DNA of 64,000 nucleotides, taken from assembly GCF_040358255.1 (NCBI RefSeq), contig NZ_CP132938.1, forward strand, positions 3,162,001 through 3,226,000. The letters are read 5' to 3'. Shown here piece after piece: positions 25,918 through 36,879 of the stretch. This DNA comes from Tunturibacter gelidoferens. GTDB taxonomy: Bacteria > Acidobacteriota > Terriglobia > Terriglobales > Acidobacteriaceae. The translations under genes and the position numbers were made by a program. A model generated the notes under the pieces. That model had not been told where the DNA came from. It saw only the letters and a program-made list of their open reading frames with translations, and did no database searches. Numbering within the stretch: the first letter of the stretch is position 1; each line of letters begins with the position of its first letter.

Positions 25918-27096
25918 TTGAGGGCATCATCGTCATTCAGCGAGGCGACTCTTGTCCGATCTCGCACTGCACAGCGTCTTAGTCGCAGCAGGCGCGACTT
26001 TTTGCGCAGTACGGCTGGACTGGCGCTGGGAAGTGCGCTGATGGGAGGCAGCCCCTTTGTGCATGGAGAGGCTGCGGCAAAGAAGCGGAAGATCATTGTC
26101 ATTACGTTTGGTGGAGGCGCTCGGGATCAAGAGACATTCGCTCCGGAAGGGCAGGAGAATATACCGCACATGCTCCACGAGCTGGCTCCGCAGTCCAGTT
26201 TTTTCACGCATGTGATAAATCAGGGGATATTGGGCCACTACGTGGCGACCGCAAGTCTGGCGACCGGCGTTTATGAAACGCTCAATAATTTTTCGGCGGT
26301 TCCACCTGAACATCCTACAGTGTTCGAGTATTTTCGCAAGGACCTGAATCGCCCGTCGTCGAGCGCATGGGTGGTCGCGCCCAGCAATGGGTTTAACCGA
26401 ATTGGCGAAAGCGAGTATCGTTCCTATGGTCCTGGCCTGGGAGCGAAAGTTATTTTACCGAAGCATCTACTGAGTGCGGCAACATCTGGAGCGGGTGCGG
26501 ATTTCAACCATTTGCTTCGTGATAATTATGAGACACCGCTATATGCACCGCAAATTAGAGGCGGCGAATTCGAACTGCAGCAAATGGAAAGAATATTGAA
26601 GCTCTCAGTCGATGATTTCATGGTGCATGCACGAACTGTCTCGAGCGCGGATGAGCTTTCCGTATACATTGCGAAGCGTCTAATGCCGCAGGAATCTCCA
26701 AGTCTGCTTTGGATTACGATGCACGATATCGATGTCGCTCACACCGGTGCTTACTCGCTCTATATTGAGGCAATTCGGCGCACAGACCGTCTTTGTGCGG
26801 AGCTTTGGAAAGCGGTTCAAGCCGAACCCGAATACGCGGGCAATACGACGATGTTTATCCTTCCGGATTTTGGACGCGATGCCGACGAGGATGCCGGCGG
26901 GAATGGATTTCAGCACCATCGCACGGGTGACGCGGCGTCACGCACGACCTGGATGATGGCCCTGGGCACTGGCGTTCGACAGGGGATGGTGTATGATCGT
27001 CCGCTGCAATCGATCGATCTTGTCCCCACTCTCGGCGCAATGATGGGATTCTCGCCGAAGCTGTCACAAGGCGTGCCGATCCACGAGTTGTTGTAG
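25918..27096 (+). CDS. Tat-exported alkaline-phosphatase-superfamily protein (DUF1501-like)
   Basis: A 392-aa protein. The start is a TTG with AAGGTGG 7 bases upstream; no ATG precedes the Tat motif SRRDFLRSTAGLALGSALMGG. The mature part opens with IIVITFGGGARDQETF, has TASLATGVYETLNN, a middle MHDIDVAHTGAYSLYIEAIRRTD, and late FILPDFGRDADEDAGGNGFQHHRTGD, the layout of metal sites in the phosphatase/sulfatase fold. The usual sulfatase Cys/Ser cassette is not evident, so it is nearer to DUF1501. It is followed after 3 bases by a gene of unknown function, so the pair is probably translationally coupled. Substrate unknown. Confidence 0.78.
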   Translation: MRASSSFSEATLVRSRTAQRLSRSRRDFLRSTAGLALGSALMGGSPFVHGEAAAKKRKIIVITFGGGARDQETFAPEGQENIPHMLHELAPQSSFFTHVINQGILGHYVATASLATGVYETLNNFSAVPPEHPTVFEYFRKDLNRPSSSAWVVAPSNGFNRIGESEYRSYGPGLGAKVILPKHLLSAATSGAGADFNHLLRDNYETPLYAPQIRGGEFELQQMERILKLSVDDFMVHARTVSSADELSVYIAKRLMPQESPSLLWITMHDIDVAHTGAYSLYIEAIRRTDRLCAELWKAVQAEPEYAGNTTMFILPDFGRDADEDAGGNGFQHHRTGDAASRTTWMMALGTGVRQGMVYDRPLQSIDLVPTLGAMMGFSPKLSQGVPIHELL

Positions 27097-27099
27097 GTT

Positions 27100-28305
27100 A
27101 TGCTGCCAAGGGACCTCAAAGCCGAACAGTTCGCTGGGTATCCGCCCGAGGCAAGAAAGCTCGTCGTGGCTCACCTGGGAGCAGTGAAGCAGCTGCCGCT
27201 GAGCTTCGTGCCAAGCTTACTGCGGGAGGTCATTGAATACGATTACAAGTTTCCCGCAGAGCATGCGGCAATCGATCGGGAACTTGCTGCTCTTAGTTCT
27301 CTAACGCCCGCGCAGATCCATGAATGGTTTCAGGCATTCTGGCAACTTTCTCTGTCGGGGAAACTTGAGAGCCTTGATTGGATCAACCAGCCAGCCCAGT
27401 TTGTCGAACAGTTATCGGCATACCTTTGGACAACTCATCAGCTAGATGCGTTCACGGACGCAGCGATCGCTTACGGCAACCGTACCCGCATAGGGACGGC
27501 GCCCCAACTAAATGCCATGCGCAGGCTTGGAGTTGCGGTCATCGGACAAGGCGTTTTGTCTTATGACGAGCCCCTGTTCCGTAATCTGCGCGAGCACGGA
27601 ACTTATTTCAGGCAAGTCAAATCTGAGAACGGAGTTAAACTTCTGCTGGCCGCAGTTGAAGCCAGGGCAAAGACACATCCGGTTCCTTATGGACATTGGT
27701 ATGTCGATGGAGGGCAGGCAGCGGAACACAGCCCATTGCTCACTTGCGTGTCCTTTCAGAGGCTGGAACCCGTACGCGCCGCATTGCTGAAAAATATTCA
27801 AATGGAGATTGGAAGGCCGGGAATGGGCCCTGAGGAACTGCGCACACACATGGCGCGTCTATCTCCAACGGACCTCGGTCTCGATAAAGGAGGAGACGAG
27901 GTGTTGCAGCGCTTTCAGGTCAAGCTGCTCACAGAGGGTTCCGGGACCCAGATATTCAGTACGACCTTTGCCCAGTGGACGGCTCGCGAAGCTTTGCGAA
28001 GGGCGCAACCCCTCACCTTATTCGTGCGTTTTGCCCCTCGGCAACGGCAGAAGCCAATGAATGAGCTGATGTCCGGTGGCGAGAGCAATCCCGAACTCGA
28101 TCTCAGAGGCTCCTTGATTGATGCCGATATGGGCGCCTACTATCATTGGATCAACCAGCAGCGACTCCCGGGATCTGAACAGTCTTCGTTTTTGGTTTGG
28201 TTTGAGGACCACAGCGAGGCCCTCGTGATTGCTCCATCACTGCCTCGGGGCACAGAGTCGAACTCGATGCTTAATCTCGCGGAGTTGCTTTCAGTTGCCG
28301 GATGA
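27100..28305 (+). CDS. Unrecognised protein coupled to the phosphatase-fold gene
   Basis: A 401-aa protein that starts 3 bases after the preceding stop codon, which implies coupled expression. I do not recognise the family. It has no signal peptide and no membrane segment, so it looks cytoplasmic. The N-terminal part is helical (PPEARKLVVAHLGAVKQLPLSFVPSLLREVIEYDYKF), followed by a mixed region (AMRRLGVAVIGQGVLSYDEPLFRNLREHGTYFRQV) and a C-terminal segment with YYHWINQQRLPGSEQSSFLVWFEDH. Codon use resembles its neighbours. An exported partner with an apparently cytoplasmic neighbour is odd. Real gene very likely; function not assigned. Confidence 0.75.
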   Translation: MLPRDLKAEQFAGYPPEARKLVVAHLGAVKQLPLSFVPSLLREVIEYDYKFPAEHAAIDRELAALSSLTPAQIHEWFQAFWQLSLSGKLESLDWINQPAQFVEQLSAYLWTTHQLDAFTDAAIAYGNRTRIGTAPQLNAMRRLGVAVIGQGVLSYDEPLFRNLREHGTYFRQVKSENGVKLLLAAVEARAKTHPVPYGHWYVDGGQAAEHSPLLTCVSFQRLEPVRAALLKNIQMEIGRPGMGPEELRTHMARLSPTDLGLDKGGDEVLQRFQVKLLTEGSGTQIFSTTFAQWTAREALRRAQPLTLFVRFAPRQRQKPMNELMSGGESNPELDLRGSLIDADMGAYYHWINQQRLPGSEQSSFLVWFEDHSEALVIAPSLPRGTESNSMLNLAELLSVAG

Positions 28306-28515
28306 TCGCCGGGCAATCCCGACGGCGAGGCGTTGTACGGCCCAAGATTCTAAAGCGGCTCCGAATAAATGGCGCCCTGAATGACCAGCTTATCTCTGAG
28401 GCTAAGCCCATTTCACTGCAAGCAATTTCCGGGCACAGCTTGATGGCGTGCCCGTAGCCGGACCTGATTAGAGCCTGGGAACAGGAATATTTCTCTGCTT
28501 CCAGGCTTTCGACAG

Positions 28516-31102
28516 TTAGAACTCCGCGCGGAAGGTGAGTTGAAGCGAACGCGGGCTGTTGGCAGTGCTGCCGACCGTTCCGAAGCCAGCATCGTGCGGG
28601 TTGTTGTCGGGATTACCGAAGACGTGGCGGTTGAAGGCGTTGAAGGCTTCGGCACGGAACTGGAAGGCTACGCGTTCGGTGATGTGAGTCCGCTTGATCA
28701 AGCCGAAGTCTTCTTCGAGATAGCCGAATGAGCGATCGTCGGACTCATAGGCGGGTTTGTCGCCGAAGGCATAGGAGATAGTTCTAGTGACGTCGGCATT
28801 GGGATCGCGGACGCCGGCAGGGTTGTACCAGAGGTTCGATCCAGCGAGTGCAGGATTGAACGATCCGTTCCTCCTAGCACTTGAACGCAGATTCTGTCCG
28901 GGCACGAAGTTGTAGCGAATGCAGTTGTCGTATCCGGGGATCCCGGTTGCGCAGCCGAAGCCAGGTGGTTGGCCACTTTGATATCTTTGGATGCCGCTGA
29001 CTGACCATCCGCCGACAAGGTAGTTGACTACGCCGCCGCGGCTCAGGAAGCTCTTGTCCTTGCCGAAGGGCAGGTCGTAGATGTAGCTAATGACGAAGAT
29101 CTGCGGCGTATCCTGCGGGGAGATGGCCTTTTCTGCTTTTAGGTTGAGTGGGTTCTGAATGCTGGCGGTGTATGAGCCTCCGAGGCTGCCACCGATGATG
29201 TTACCAGTGTCGGTAAGAATCTTGGACCAGGTGTAGGAGGCAAGGAGGTTGAGTCCGTTGTGATAGCGGCGTTCCAGCTTAGCCGTCAGCGCGTTGTAGG
29301 AAAGCTGGCCGTGGTTTTCGCCATAGGCATCGGTGTTAACCAGGTGATATTGAGGGAAGGGTCTGAGAGCTTGTGCGACGGTTCCCTGAAAGCCAGCGTA
29401 AGGAGCGGAGACTCCGTCGACCGGCGCGCCGGAGCCCGTGAAGGGATCGCTGAGCTGGGAGCCGAGGGCGAAGTTCTGCTGCGGAATATTGTTGAGGTAG
29501 AGCAGGTTGGAGCCGAGGTGAACGGCCCGCTCACCGAGATAGCCAAGGTAAGAATCAGATCGGTTGCGAACTGCTGTTGAACGGTTGCGGTCCAGGTCTG
29601 GTCGTAGCCGGGTTTGCCGAAGTCGCGGCGGGTGTAGTTGACGTTTTGACCGTTCAACTGACTACGGTCGAAGCTGGGGTTGGTGGGTATGTTTGGTACA
29701 CCGAAGGCTCCTGGGTTGGCGATACCGGGGCTTTTGAGCGAAGCGGGATCGAGCAGTTCGCCTGTGGTGAAAGGGTTCGCGTTATTGTTGATCTGGCTGA
29801 TGGAGGAATAGCCAGCAGGCACTCCGCCGTAGATCTGTTGCCATTGGAGAATCGGAGCATTGAGGCCGCTGTAAGCAGCGGAGAAGACGCTCTTGTGACC
29901 GAGCGAGCTCGGAGACCAGGTAATGCCTACGCGTGGCTCGACGTTTTTGTAGTAGACGTTGGAGTAACGCGAGCTGATGCCATCCTTTCCTGCGCCGTTG
30001 CCGGCGAACTCCAAAGCTCCGGGGGTGTTGGTGCCCTGAGCGCCGGTGTTGATAGTCGTGGGGTTGAACTGCGACCCGAAGTTGTGGAGCTCTTTGAAGG
30101 GAAGGTCAACGTCATAGCGAAGTCCAAGGGACAGGTTGAGATCCTTGTTGGCCTTGAACTCATCCTGTACGTAGAGCGCGCTGTATTGGCCGACGTTCCG
30201 GATAGTGACGAAGTTCTGCTTGACGGTGGCCTGGGCGACCTGCCCGAGGAGGAAGCTGGCGAAACCGTCTCCGCTGTTGGCGGTGGTAGTGGCGGTTCCG
30301 GCTGTCTGTGCGCGGCTGAAGACAAAGCTACCGCTATCCACGTTGGTGAAGCTGGAGATGGAGACTGCGTAACGGTATTCGCCTCCGATGGTGAGATTAT
30401 GCTTGCCTTTCGTCAGCGAGATGCATCGCTGACGTAATAGGAGTTGTCGGAAATTTTTGAGTTGAAGCCGTTGTTGTTTGGATCAACGTAATCGCCGAGA
30501 TTTACCCGGCTGCTTTCATTGCCGGTGACGCTATTAAGGATGATGCCGGGAAAGTAGTTTCCGGTGCCTCCTGGAAGTCCGACGAGCTGAGAGTAGTCTT
30601 TGCCCTGCGATGGCGTGATGAAGCCTTCCTTGTTGAGCACGCGGGTGAAGGCGATGAGGGCGTGGTTTAAGAGGGTTGGCGAGAAGATGTGATCGTATCC
30701 GACGCGGACCAGGTGTGTGGGAAGATCCTGGGAGGTGAGGAACGAAGTTACCGGTAGCTGGAACTGCGGAAGATTGTTGTTGTTCCGAACGTTGTCGCGG
30801 ACGTTGTAGGAGACGAACACTTTGTTGTTCTGCCCGAAAGCCTGATCGATGCGAATGGATTCCGCAGTGCTGATTATGGGATAAGTTCCGGCGAAGACGA
30901 AGTTATTAGTGAAGGCGTTGGAGGCCTGGGGGATGTAGGCTGAGATGGCGGTTGCGACAGGGCTCAGCGGCGAGGTGATGATGTTATTCGGATAGGCGGT
31001 GCGGCACTGCTGGCCATTGACGGTCCGGGTAGTGGCTTCAGCGTAGGCGGTTTGGTATGGTGCTAAGCAACTGTAGCTATAATGTTCGGGATGAAATCGC
31101 AT
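28516..31102 (-). pseudogene. TonB-dependent receptor, headless and twice frameshifted
   Basis: The minus strand holds the barrel of an Oar-like receptor in three frames. Piece 1 (31102-30414) starts mid-barrel (ATTRTVNGQQCRTAYPNNI). Near 30417 the frame changes to piece 2 (SLTKGKHNLTIGGEYRY onward), and near 29562 to piece 3 (YLGYLGERAVHLGSNLLYLNN), which is open to the natural terminus SLQLTFRAEF at 28516. The signal peptide, carboxypeptidase-like domain and plug (about 350-400 residues) are missing; homology stops near 31050 and unrelated DNA follows. Two frameshifts plus a missing head make this a genuine relic rather than a sequencing artefact. The remnant differs clearly from the intact receptor at 20522. 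Confidence 0.9.
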
Positions 31103-31197
31103 GGAATTTTTCGGTGCACGTTCATTCGCTTTAAGACCTTTTCAGAAAATCTTTACTCGCAGGCCTCGACAACTAAGAGAAGCTGGAGCTGGCCCTT

Positions 31198-32236
31198 TTG
31201 AAGATCTTCGTTGATACAAAAGGTTCCTCGTTGAGATGGATTAGGTCCGTCGCTTTTCTGCCGCTGACGATTTCGGCGGTGGGTCAATCGCCGCCGATGC
31301 GGATGGTCTTGGTTGAGTTGAATGGATTTTCAGGTTTTTGGGTGTTGCATGGAGATCTTTTCGATCAAACCAGCGGAGCGGTGGCTAGAGCGGAGGATTC
31401 GTTGCAGCAAGCACGGGGTCAAATAAAACGGTCAGAGTTCGCTGCTGCAGAGCAAGTTCTGCGGACGTTTTTTGCAGCGCGAGCCTACTTCCGCCGATGG
31501 GCTTTATTTGCTGGGCGAGGTGTTGATGCGAAGAGATCAGCCGAAAGAGTCGTTGCGGGTTTTCACCGAGGCTGCTGCAGAACGCCGGCCTACGGGCGAA
31601 GAGTTGCGCATGGTGGGGCTGGATTACGTTCTGCTGCAGGATTACGCCGACGCAATTCGATGGCTGAAGCAGGCGACGGATCTCTCTCCGGACGATGCGG
31701 ATACCTGGTACAGCTTGGGACGCGCGCAGTACAGCAAAGGAGATTACGGCGGAGCTGAAACGTCCTTCCGGAGGGTGCTTACCTTGGATAGCCGCAGCGT
31801 AAAGGCGGAGAACAACCTGGGGCTTACACTTGCGTCTCAAAATCAGCTGGAGAAGGCGATGGAGGCGTACCGCAAGGCCGAAGCGCTGCAGCAGGGCTCG
31901 GCGTCACAGAGCGAACAACCGCTACTAAATCTTGGGCTGTTGCTACTGGATCGAAATCAGCCGCAGGAGGCCGCTGAAAAACTAGCGCGGGCAGCCGCGA
32001 TTGCTCCGTCATGTGCGCAGTGTCAAGAGGCGCTTGGCCAGGCCTTGCTGGCTCTCAACAGGCTGCCAGAGGCGGAAGCGGCGCTGGAGAAAGCGGTCGC
32101 GCTGGAACCGAAGAATCCGCGGTTCCACTTCGTGCTGGGGCGCGCCTACAAGCAGAGCGGCGAGGTGGAAAAGAGCAGAATCGAACTGCAGAGGAGTACA
32201 GAGCTATATGGTTCGCATTCCACTCCGGCGCAATAG
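31198..32236 (+). pseudogene. Third TPR protein, frameshifted in a T-run
   Basis: From a TTG at 31198 the frame encodes a possible signal region and EDSLQQARGQIKRSEFAAAEQVLRTF. At a run of six T (31468-31473) the homology moves to the next frame (LQREPTSADGLYLLGEVLMRR) and then shows seven clean TPRs to 32236. Five T would restore a single protein of about 345 aa. The downstream part could still be made from an internal start (ATG in VLMRR), but no good ribosome-binding site is seen. It is divergent from the headless TonB receptor. The very N-terminus is poor in recognisable signal, so there may be further damage. Confidence 0.75.
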
Positions 32237-32364
32237 GAGACAAGTGGGTTGGTTTGATGCGGTGGCGGCGGCTGGATCGGATCTGTCCGGGTGGGTTGGG
32301 CTTTGGGATGTACTCGCCTGGGTCAGTCGAGGGTGACGTTCTGTCTAAATTTACGTTGCGATTT

Positions 32365-34671
32365 TCAGAAGCTGCCGCCGCTCATCGAGCTGGAAGTGGG
32401 AGCGACGGTCTGTGGTGGCTGCAATCCCGGTTTGAATGGCATGTCTAATTCATGGGTATGCCATATGACGCTTTCATTTGCGATTTCAGTGTGCTGGCGG
32501 AGGTACTCAAGTGCATAGGTGCTGGCGGTGGGGTCGTCCTTCTGGTCGGCGAAGATCGCGGCCTGTTGCTGGGCTTTGTCTTTCAGGCCCAGACGGCGGT
32601 AGAGGATTGAAAGGTTGTAGTGCGCAGCGAGGTCATCAGGATCGATCGTTTGAACCTTCTCGTACTCTGCGCGGGCGAGGTCATACTGATGCAGCTGGTA
32701 GTAGGAGAAGCCAAGTTCGCGATGGGCGTCGCGTGACTCCGGGAAGCTGGTCACGACTTTCTGAAGGTCGGCGATGGCCTCGCTCATATTGCCCAGATTG
32801 CGCTCGACGAGAGCTTGATAGTAAAGGGCGCGGGCGCTCCCGGGAGCAAGCGTGAGAGCCTTCTGCAGATTGGGTCTAGCTTCGTCGTACTTTTCCCATT
32901 GAATTTGGACGATAGCGGTGTTGGTGTAGACGTCGGCGTAGTCAGGGCGGAGCCTGGCAACGTGCTGGAAGGCGTGAGCCGAAGCGGCGTACTGCTGCGC
33001 GTCCAGCATCGCGATGCCGTAGTTGTTCCAGCGCATCCATTCCTTGTTTTCAGTAGCGCCGGGAGCGATTGGCTTGTTCTCCCCGACGACGAGAGTGCGG
33101 GTCTCAGCGGACATATCAACGATAGGCTGCTCATAGTGCCTATTCATGCCGAAGTCGATGAAGTGCTGATCGAAGCGTCTGTATTTGACGGTCGCCGTGA
33201 TCGTGATAGGGCCGCCGGACGCGGGCGGCATAACGAACGAGTAACGCACAAGCTGCGAACGGCCGGACTGGATCGTGTTGTTGTAGGCGACGACGCGGTT
33301 TGTCCAGACCTGATGCAGATCGTTGAGGCCGCCTTTGACGTTGACGAGGCGGTTGGTGAAGCTGTGAGCACGTTCGTCCAGATTGCCGTCCGGCTTGATG
33401 AAGCCGCTTTGATGAAGAATCCTGCCTGAGGCGTCCTTGACCAGAAACTCGACCCAGGACTCGTACATGTCGCGCTGCTCGGGTACGTGACTGTGAGCTA
33501 TGCCCTTGTTCTGAATGACGACGTCTGCCGTGATGGTCTCACCTGGAGCGATCGTGAATGGGGTGAGACCGAGCGGTGCGACGAGCTCCTTTTCCGAGGC
33601 GCTGTCGACCATTTCGCCATGTTCCAACGCGAAAATGTCGACGTTGAAGACACTGTTCTGCAAGAACTGAACGATGCGTGTAGCCTGCTCATCGAAGCCG
33701 TAGATTTTGGGGATAAGCGTGTTGGCTCCGAGCCAGCGATGCGATGCGAGCTGACCCTCCTTGGCACCTGAGTCGGTAAGCGTCAGCTTCTCGCGCTGCA
33801 TGTGACAGGTCTGGCAGGAGGAGACAGAATCTTTGACGTAGAAAGGCAAAGGAGACTGCTTTGCGAAGGAGGAATTCTGCCACTCGTCGTAGAGAGAGAT
33901 GGCGCGCTGCCACTTGTAATCGTTCAAAGTCCGGGGCAGAGCGGCTTTGTGGCAGGTAGCGCAGAACGCAGAGGTGCGATAAAAGTCCTTCATGACGGCC
34001 TTGCTGTGGCGGTCGAGATGAGCAAGGATCTCGCCGTCAGACACCTTGCGTGTGACGGGTTGTCCGCCTTCGTCGACCAGCACGGCGGGAATGCCCATGA
34101 CGTAGCTGCCCGTGCCGCGGGTGTCGATGGCCTGTATGGAGTGGCAAACCGTGCAGGTTACGCCGTCCTGATCGTAGGGACGCTTCTTCGGGCCTGCCTG
34201 CGTCAAAGCACCTGAAACGAGTGCGATTGGATCATGGCAGCCTTCGCAGTGCCGGGAGAACTCGATACCTTTGGAGTCATTGAGGAGGGCGACGTTGCGG
34301 AGGTAGTAGGGAACGCGGTTGGCGTTCGAGTGGGCAGATTCGCGCCACTGTTTGTGACTTTCCCGATGGCAATGGCCACAGTAGTCGGCGGTGGGAAAGA
34401 GTCTGGGGTCTAGGAACTCGCCGTTGACCGTGGTGGCATTCGACGGCAGGAACGGCAGTTCTTTTCCATAGCGATAGTTGTACTTTTCGGCGACCTTTTC
34501 CGAATAAGCATGGCGAGTAGCCGCGCCCTCCTCGACTTCGCTGCCTGCTTTTACTGCCTGCAGGTGAAGAGAAGCGGACGTCAAAACGCAGAAGCCAGCA
34601 ACGAGGGCGAAGCATCCCATGCACTTTCGAGTCGAGTTCGTTTTGTCAGGTATCACCGGTCGTTCATCCAT
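32365..34671 (-). CDS. Pentahaem c-type cytochrome fused to TPR repeats
   Basis: A 768-aa protein. The frame runs to 34902 but the ATG at 34671 gives a normal N-terminal anchor (CMGCFALVAGFCVLTSASLHL) and is preferred. Five CxxCH motifs are seen in order: CGHCH, CEGCH, CTVCH, CATCH and CQTCH, an arrangement like the cytochrome c554 family (FSRHCEGCHDPIALVSG, GVTCTVCHSI). A beta-rich middle (NVDIFALEHGE to GGPITITATVKYRRFD) is followed by four to five TPRs. The protein is probably periplasmic or surface exposed and moves electrons; the TPRs would bind partners. It ends 128 bases from the TPR pseudogene, which is convergent. Donor and acceptor are unknown. Confidence 0.9.
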   Translation of the reverse strand: MDERPVIPDKTNSTRKCMGCFALVAGFCVLTSASLHLQAVKAGSEVEEGAATRHAYSEKVAEKYNYRYGKELPFLPSNATTVNGEFLDPRLFPTADYCGHCHRESHKQWRESAHSNANRVPYYLRNVALLNDSKGIEFSRHCEGCHDPIALVSGALTQAGPKKRPYDQDGVTCTVCHSIQAIDTRGTGSYVMGIPAVLVDEGGQPVTRKVSDGEILAHLDRHSKAVMKDFYRTSAFCATCHKAALPRTLNDYKWQRAISLYDEWQNSSFAKQSPLPFYVKDSVSSCQTCHMQREKLTLTDSGAKEGQLASHRWLGANTLIPKIYGFDEQATRIVQFLQNSVFNVDIFALEHGEMVDSASEKELVAPLGLTPFTIAPGETITADVVIQNKGIAHSHVPEQRDMYESWVEFLVKDASGRILHQSGFIKPDGNLDERAHSFTNRLVNVKGGLNDLHQVWTNRVVAYNNTIQSGRSQLVRYSFVMPPASGGPITITATVKYRRFDQHFIDFGMNRHYEQPIVDMSAETRTLVVGENKPIAPGATENKEWMRWNNYGIAMLDAQQYAASAHAFQHVARLRPDYADVYTNTAIVQIQWEKYDEARPNLQKALTLAPGSARALYYQALVERNLGNMSEAIADLQKVVTSFPESRDAHRELGFSYYQLHQYDLARAEYEKVQTIDPDDLAAHYNLSILYRRLGLKDKAQQQAAIFADQKDDPTASTYALEYLRQHTEIANESVIWHTHELDMPFKPGLQPPQTVAPTSSSMSGGSF

Positions 34672-34834
34672 CTTTATATGATCAGACGATTTCCAGAAAA
34701 TAGACTGCGGAAAAGCATTACTGAGTCTGCTTCGCGAAGCAAAATGTCGAACCGAGAAGAATGGTAGTCGTTTTGGCTCCTCTGCGCCACGTCTTGGCGC
34801 GGATATCGCTAAGTCTGCTCCTGCGATAGCACAG

Positions 34835-36697
34835 CTACTTGCTGACGTGCTCGTGAGGGTTTTGGATTCCCTTCCCTTCAACGATGGTGAAGATACGGTC
34901 AACCGCAGGCGGCACGATCTCCTCTTTGGCTCCGCTAGGCCAATGGATCTCTATCTTATCAACGCGGGCGGCAGAACCGATGCCGAAATGCGGACGCGGG
35001 TCGGAGGACGAGGCATAGCTGGCTCCGCTAAATACATCTTCACGTTGGCGTATGCCTCCTGCGGTCAGATAGATGGTTGCGCCGGTGGAGTCCCTAGGGC
35101 TTTTTGGGCCGCCGACCAGGCGAAGCTCGATCCAGTGGTTGCGCTGCTCGGCGACATTCTGCATGAGTGCGGGAACCGAGTCGATGTTGTTGATCACCGC
35201 ATCGATTTTGCCGTCGTTGAAGATATCCCCGAACGCCATCCCGCGGGAGGTCATTACCTCAGCGAGGCCTGTACCTTCGACAGCTCGAACGAGATCGAAC
35301 TTCGTACCCTGCAGATTATGAAACAGCAGCGGCCGCTGTGCCCAGGTGGTGCCCCAGGAAGTTTTGTCCACACCGCGATAGACGTGGCCGTTCACGACGA
35401 ACAGATCCTTCCAGCCATCGTTGTCATAGTCGAAAGAAGGCAGCTTCCCATCCGAGGAACGGAATGGAGATTTCGCCGAGATTGGCTTCATAGCTGATAT
35501 CTGTGAAGTTGGCATCGCCATCGTTGCGGTAGAGCGGCTTGTAGTCGTCGGAGAAGGTGGTGTGGTAGAGATCCAGCAGGCCGTTGTTGCGGTAGTCGCC
35601 AACTGCGATGCCCATGGAAGCCGTTTCGCGCCCCTCCTTGTTCAAGGCGTAACCGGAGGCATAGCTGATGTCCTCGAAGGTTCCGTCTCCCTTGTTCAGA
35701 TACAGGTAATTCGGGGTAGAGTCGTTGGCGACGAGCAGGTCAGGGCGGCCGTCGTTGTTGATGTCTATGAACACAGCTCCAAGACCGTAGAAGGCCTGTG
35801 GATCACTGACCCCGGCTTTGACGCTGACATCGGTGAACGTACCGTCGCCGTTGTTGTGGAAGAGGTGGTCCCGTTCGCCGGGAAGGCCGCGTGGGCCGCA
35901 CATCACCTTCTCACCGCGAAATTCGCAGAAGCTGAGCGCCTTGCCGCCGGCGTCGAGTTGATCGCGGATGTCGTAGTGGACATAGCCTGCAACAAAGAGA
36001 TCGAGACGGCCATCGCCGTCGTAGTCGCCCCATGTGACGCCGGTTGACCAGTTTCCAACTGTGACACCTGCCTTCTCGGCTACATCTGTAAAGGTGCCGT
36101 CATGATTGTTGTGATAGAGCCTGTTCTTGCCAAAGTTCGAGACGTAGAGATCGGGCCAACCATCGTTAACTTAGTCGCCGACGGCAACGCCGAAGCCCCA
36201 TCGGTCGTTTTCTACACCCGCCTTCGCCGTGACATCGGTAAAAGTTCCATCGTGATTATTGTGGAAGAGAGCGGTGTGGGGCGCGGGCTCTTTACCAAGA
36301 AGCGCTTCGTCGGTAGAACCGTTGACAAGATAGATATCGAGCCAGCCGTCGTTGTCGTAATCGAGCAGGGCGACACCCGAGCCGACCGTATCGAGGATGT
36401 ACTTCTTTTCTGGGGAACCCATTTTGTGACGCTAGGTGGTGAGTCCCGCCTTTACTGCGATGTCTTGAAAGACAATGGAGCCCGTCTTCACAAAACCGCC
36501 GGCCGTGATGGGGCGTCTTTCTGCATCGAGGACTGCCGAATGCGCGGCACCGGTGCTGGCACCTCCCTTGGCAGGAGGTGAGCTCCTTCCTGCTGCTTGG
36601 CGTCCCGGGTTTCCAAAGGATTTTGAGCGGAGGCGCCGGGATGTACCCCAAAGGGGACTGCTAGAACCATGAACTGAATGACTCTTCGAAAAATCAT
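34835..36697 (-). pseudogene. CRTAC1-like FG-GAP protein, two frameshifts and two nonsense codons
   Basis: The ATG at 36697 begins a signal peptide (MIFRRVIQFMVLAVPFGVHPGASAQ). Near 36580 the frame shifts to GAAHSAVLDAERRPITAGGFVKTG. A TAG at 36434-36432 stands where the family has Trp (GLTT-stop-RHKMGSPEKKYIL). A TAA at 36173-36171 replaces Tyr in the blade motif GD-stop-VNDGWPDLYVSN. An extra base near 35434 shifts FLGWEAAFF away from DYDNDGWKDLF, after which the frame is open through FG-GAP and ASPIC/UnbV to 34835. Four independent lesions in under 2 kb mark a true pseudogene. It lies between an intact CRTAC1 gene and a multihaem gene on the same strand. Confidence 0.9.
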
Positions 36698-36879
36698 AAG
36701 CGGGGTTGCACTCTTCCTGAAGACTGAATCGCCAATGTGGGTCTTCGCGATTCCATCGCATGTGTCAGCGATCAAGATGATATAACCTTTTCTAACACCT
36801 GCGGCTGCTACTCTCCATGAGATGTACTGGCTCGCGCTCTTTTCCCACGATTCGTGAACTGACGAACGCTCCTCGAAGA

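Noticed and set aside
29577..30437. 286-codon plus-strand frame opposite the TonB receptor relic
   Set aside because: It is the mirror of barrel-coding sequence and has no recognisable motif; the opposite strand aligns clearly with receptor sequence.
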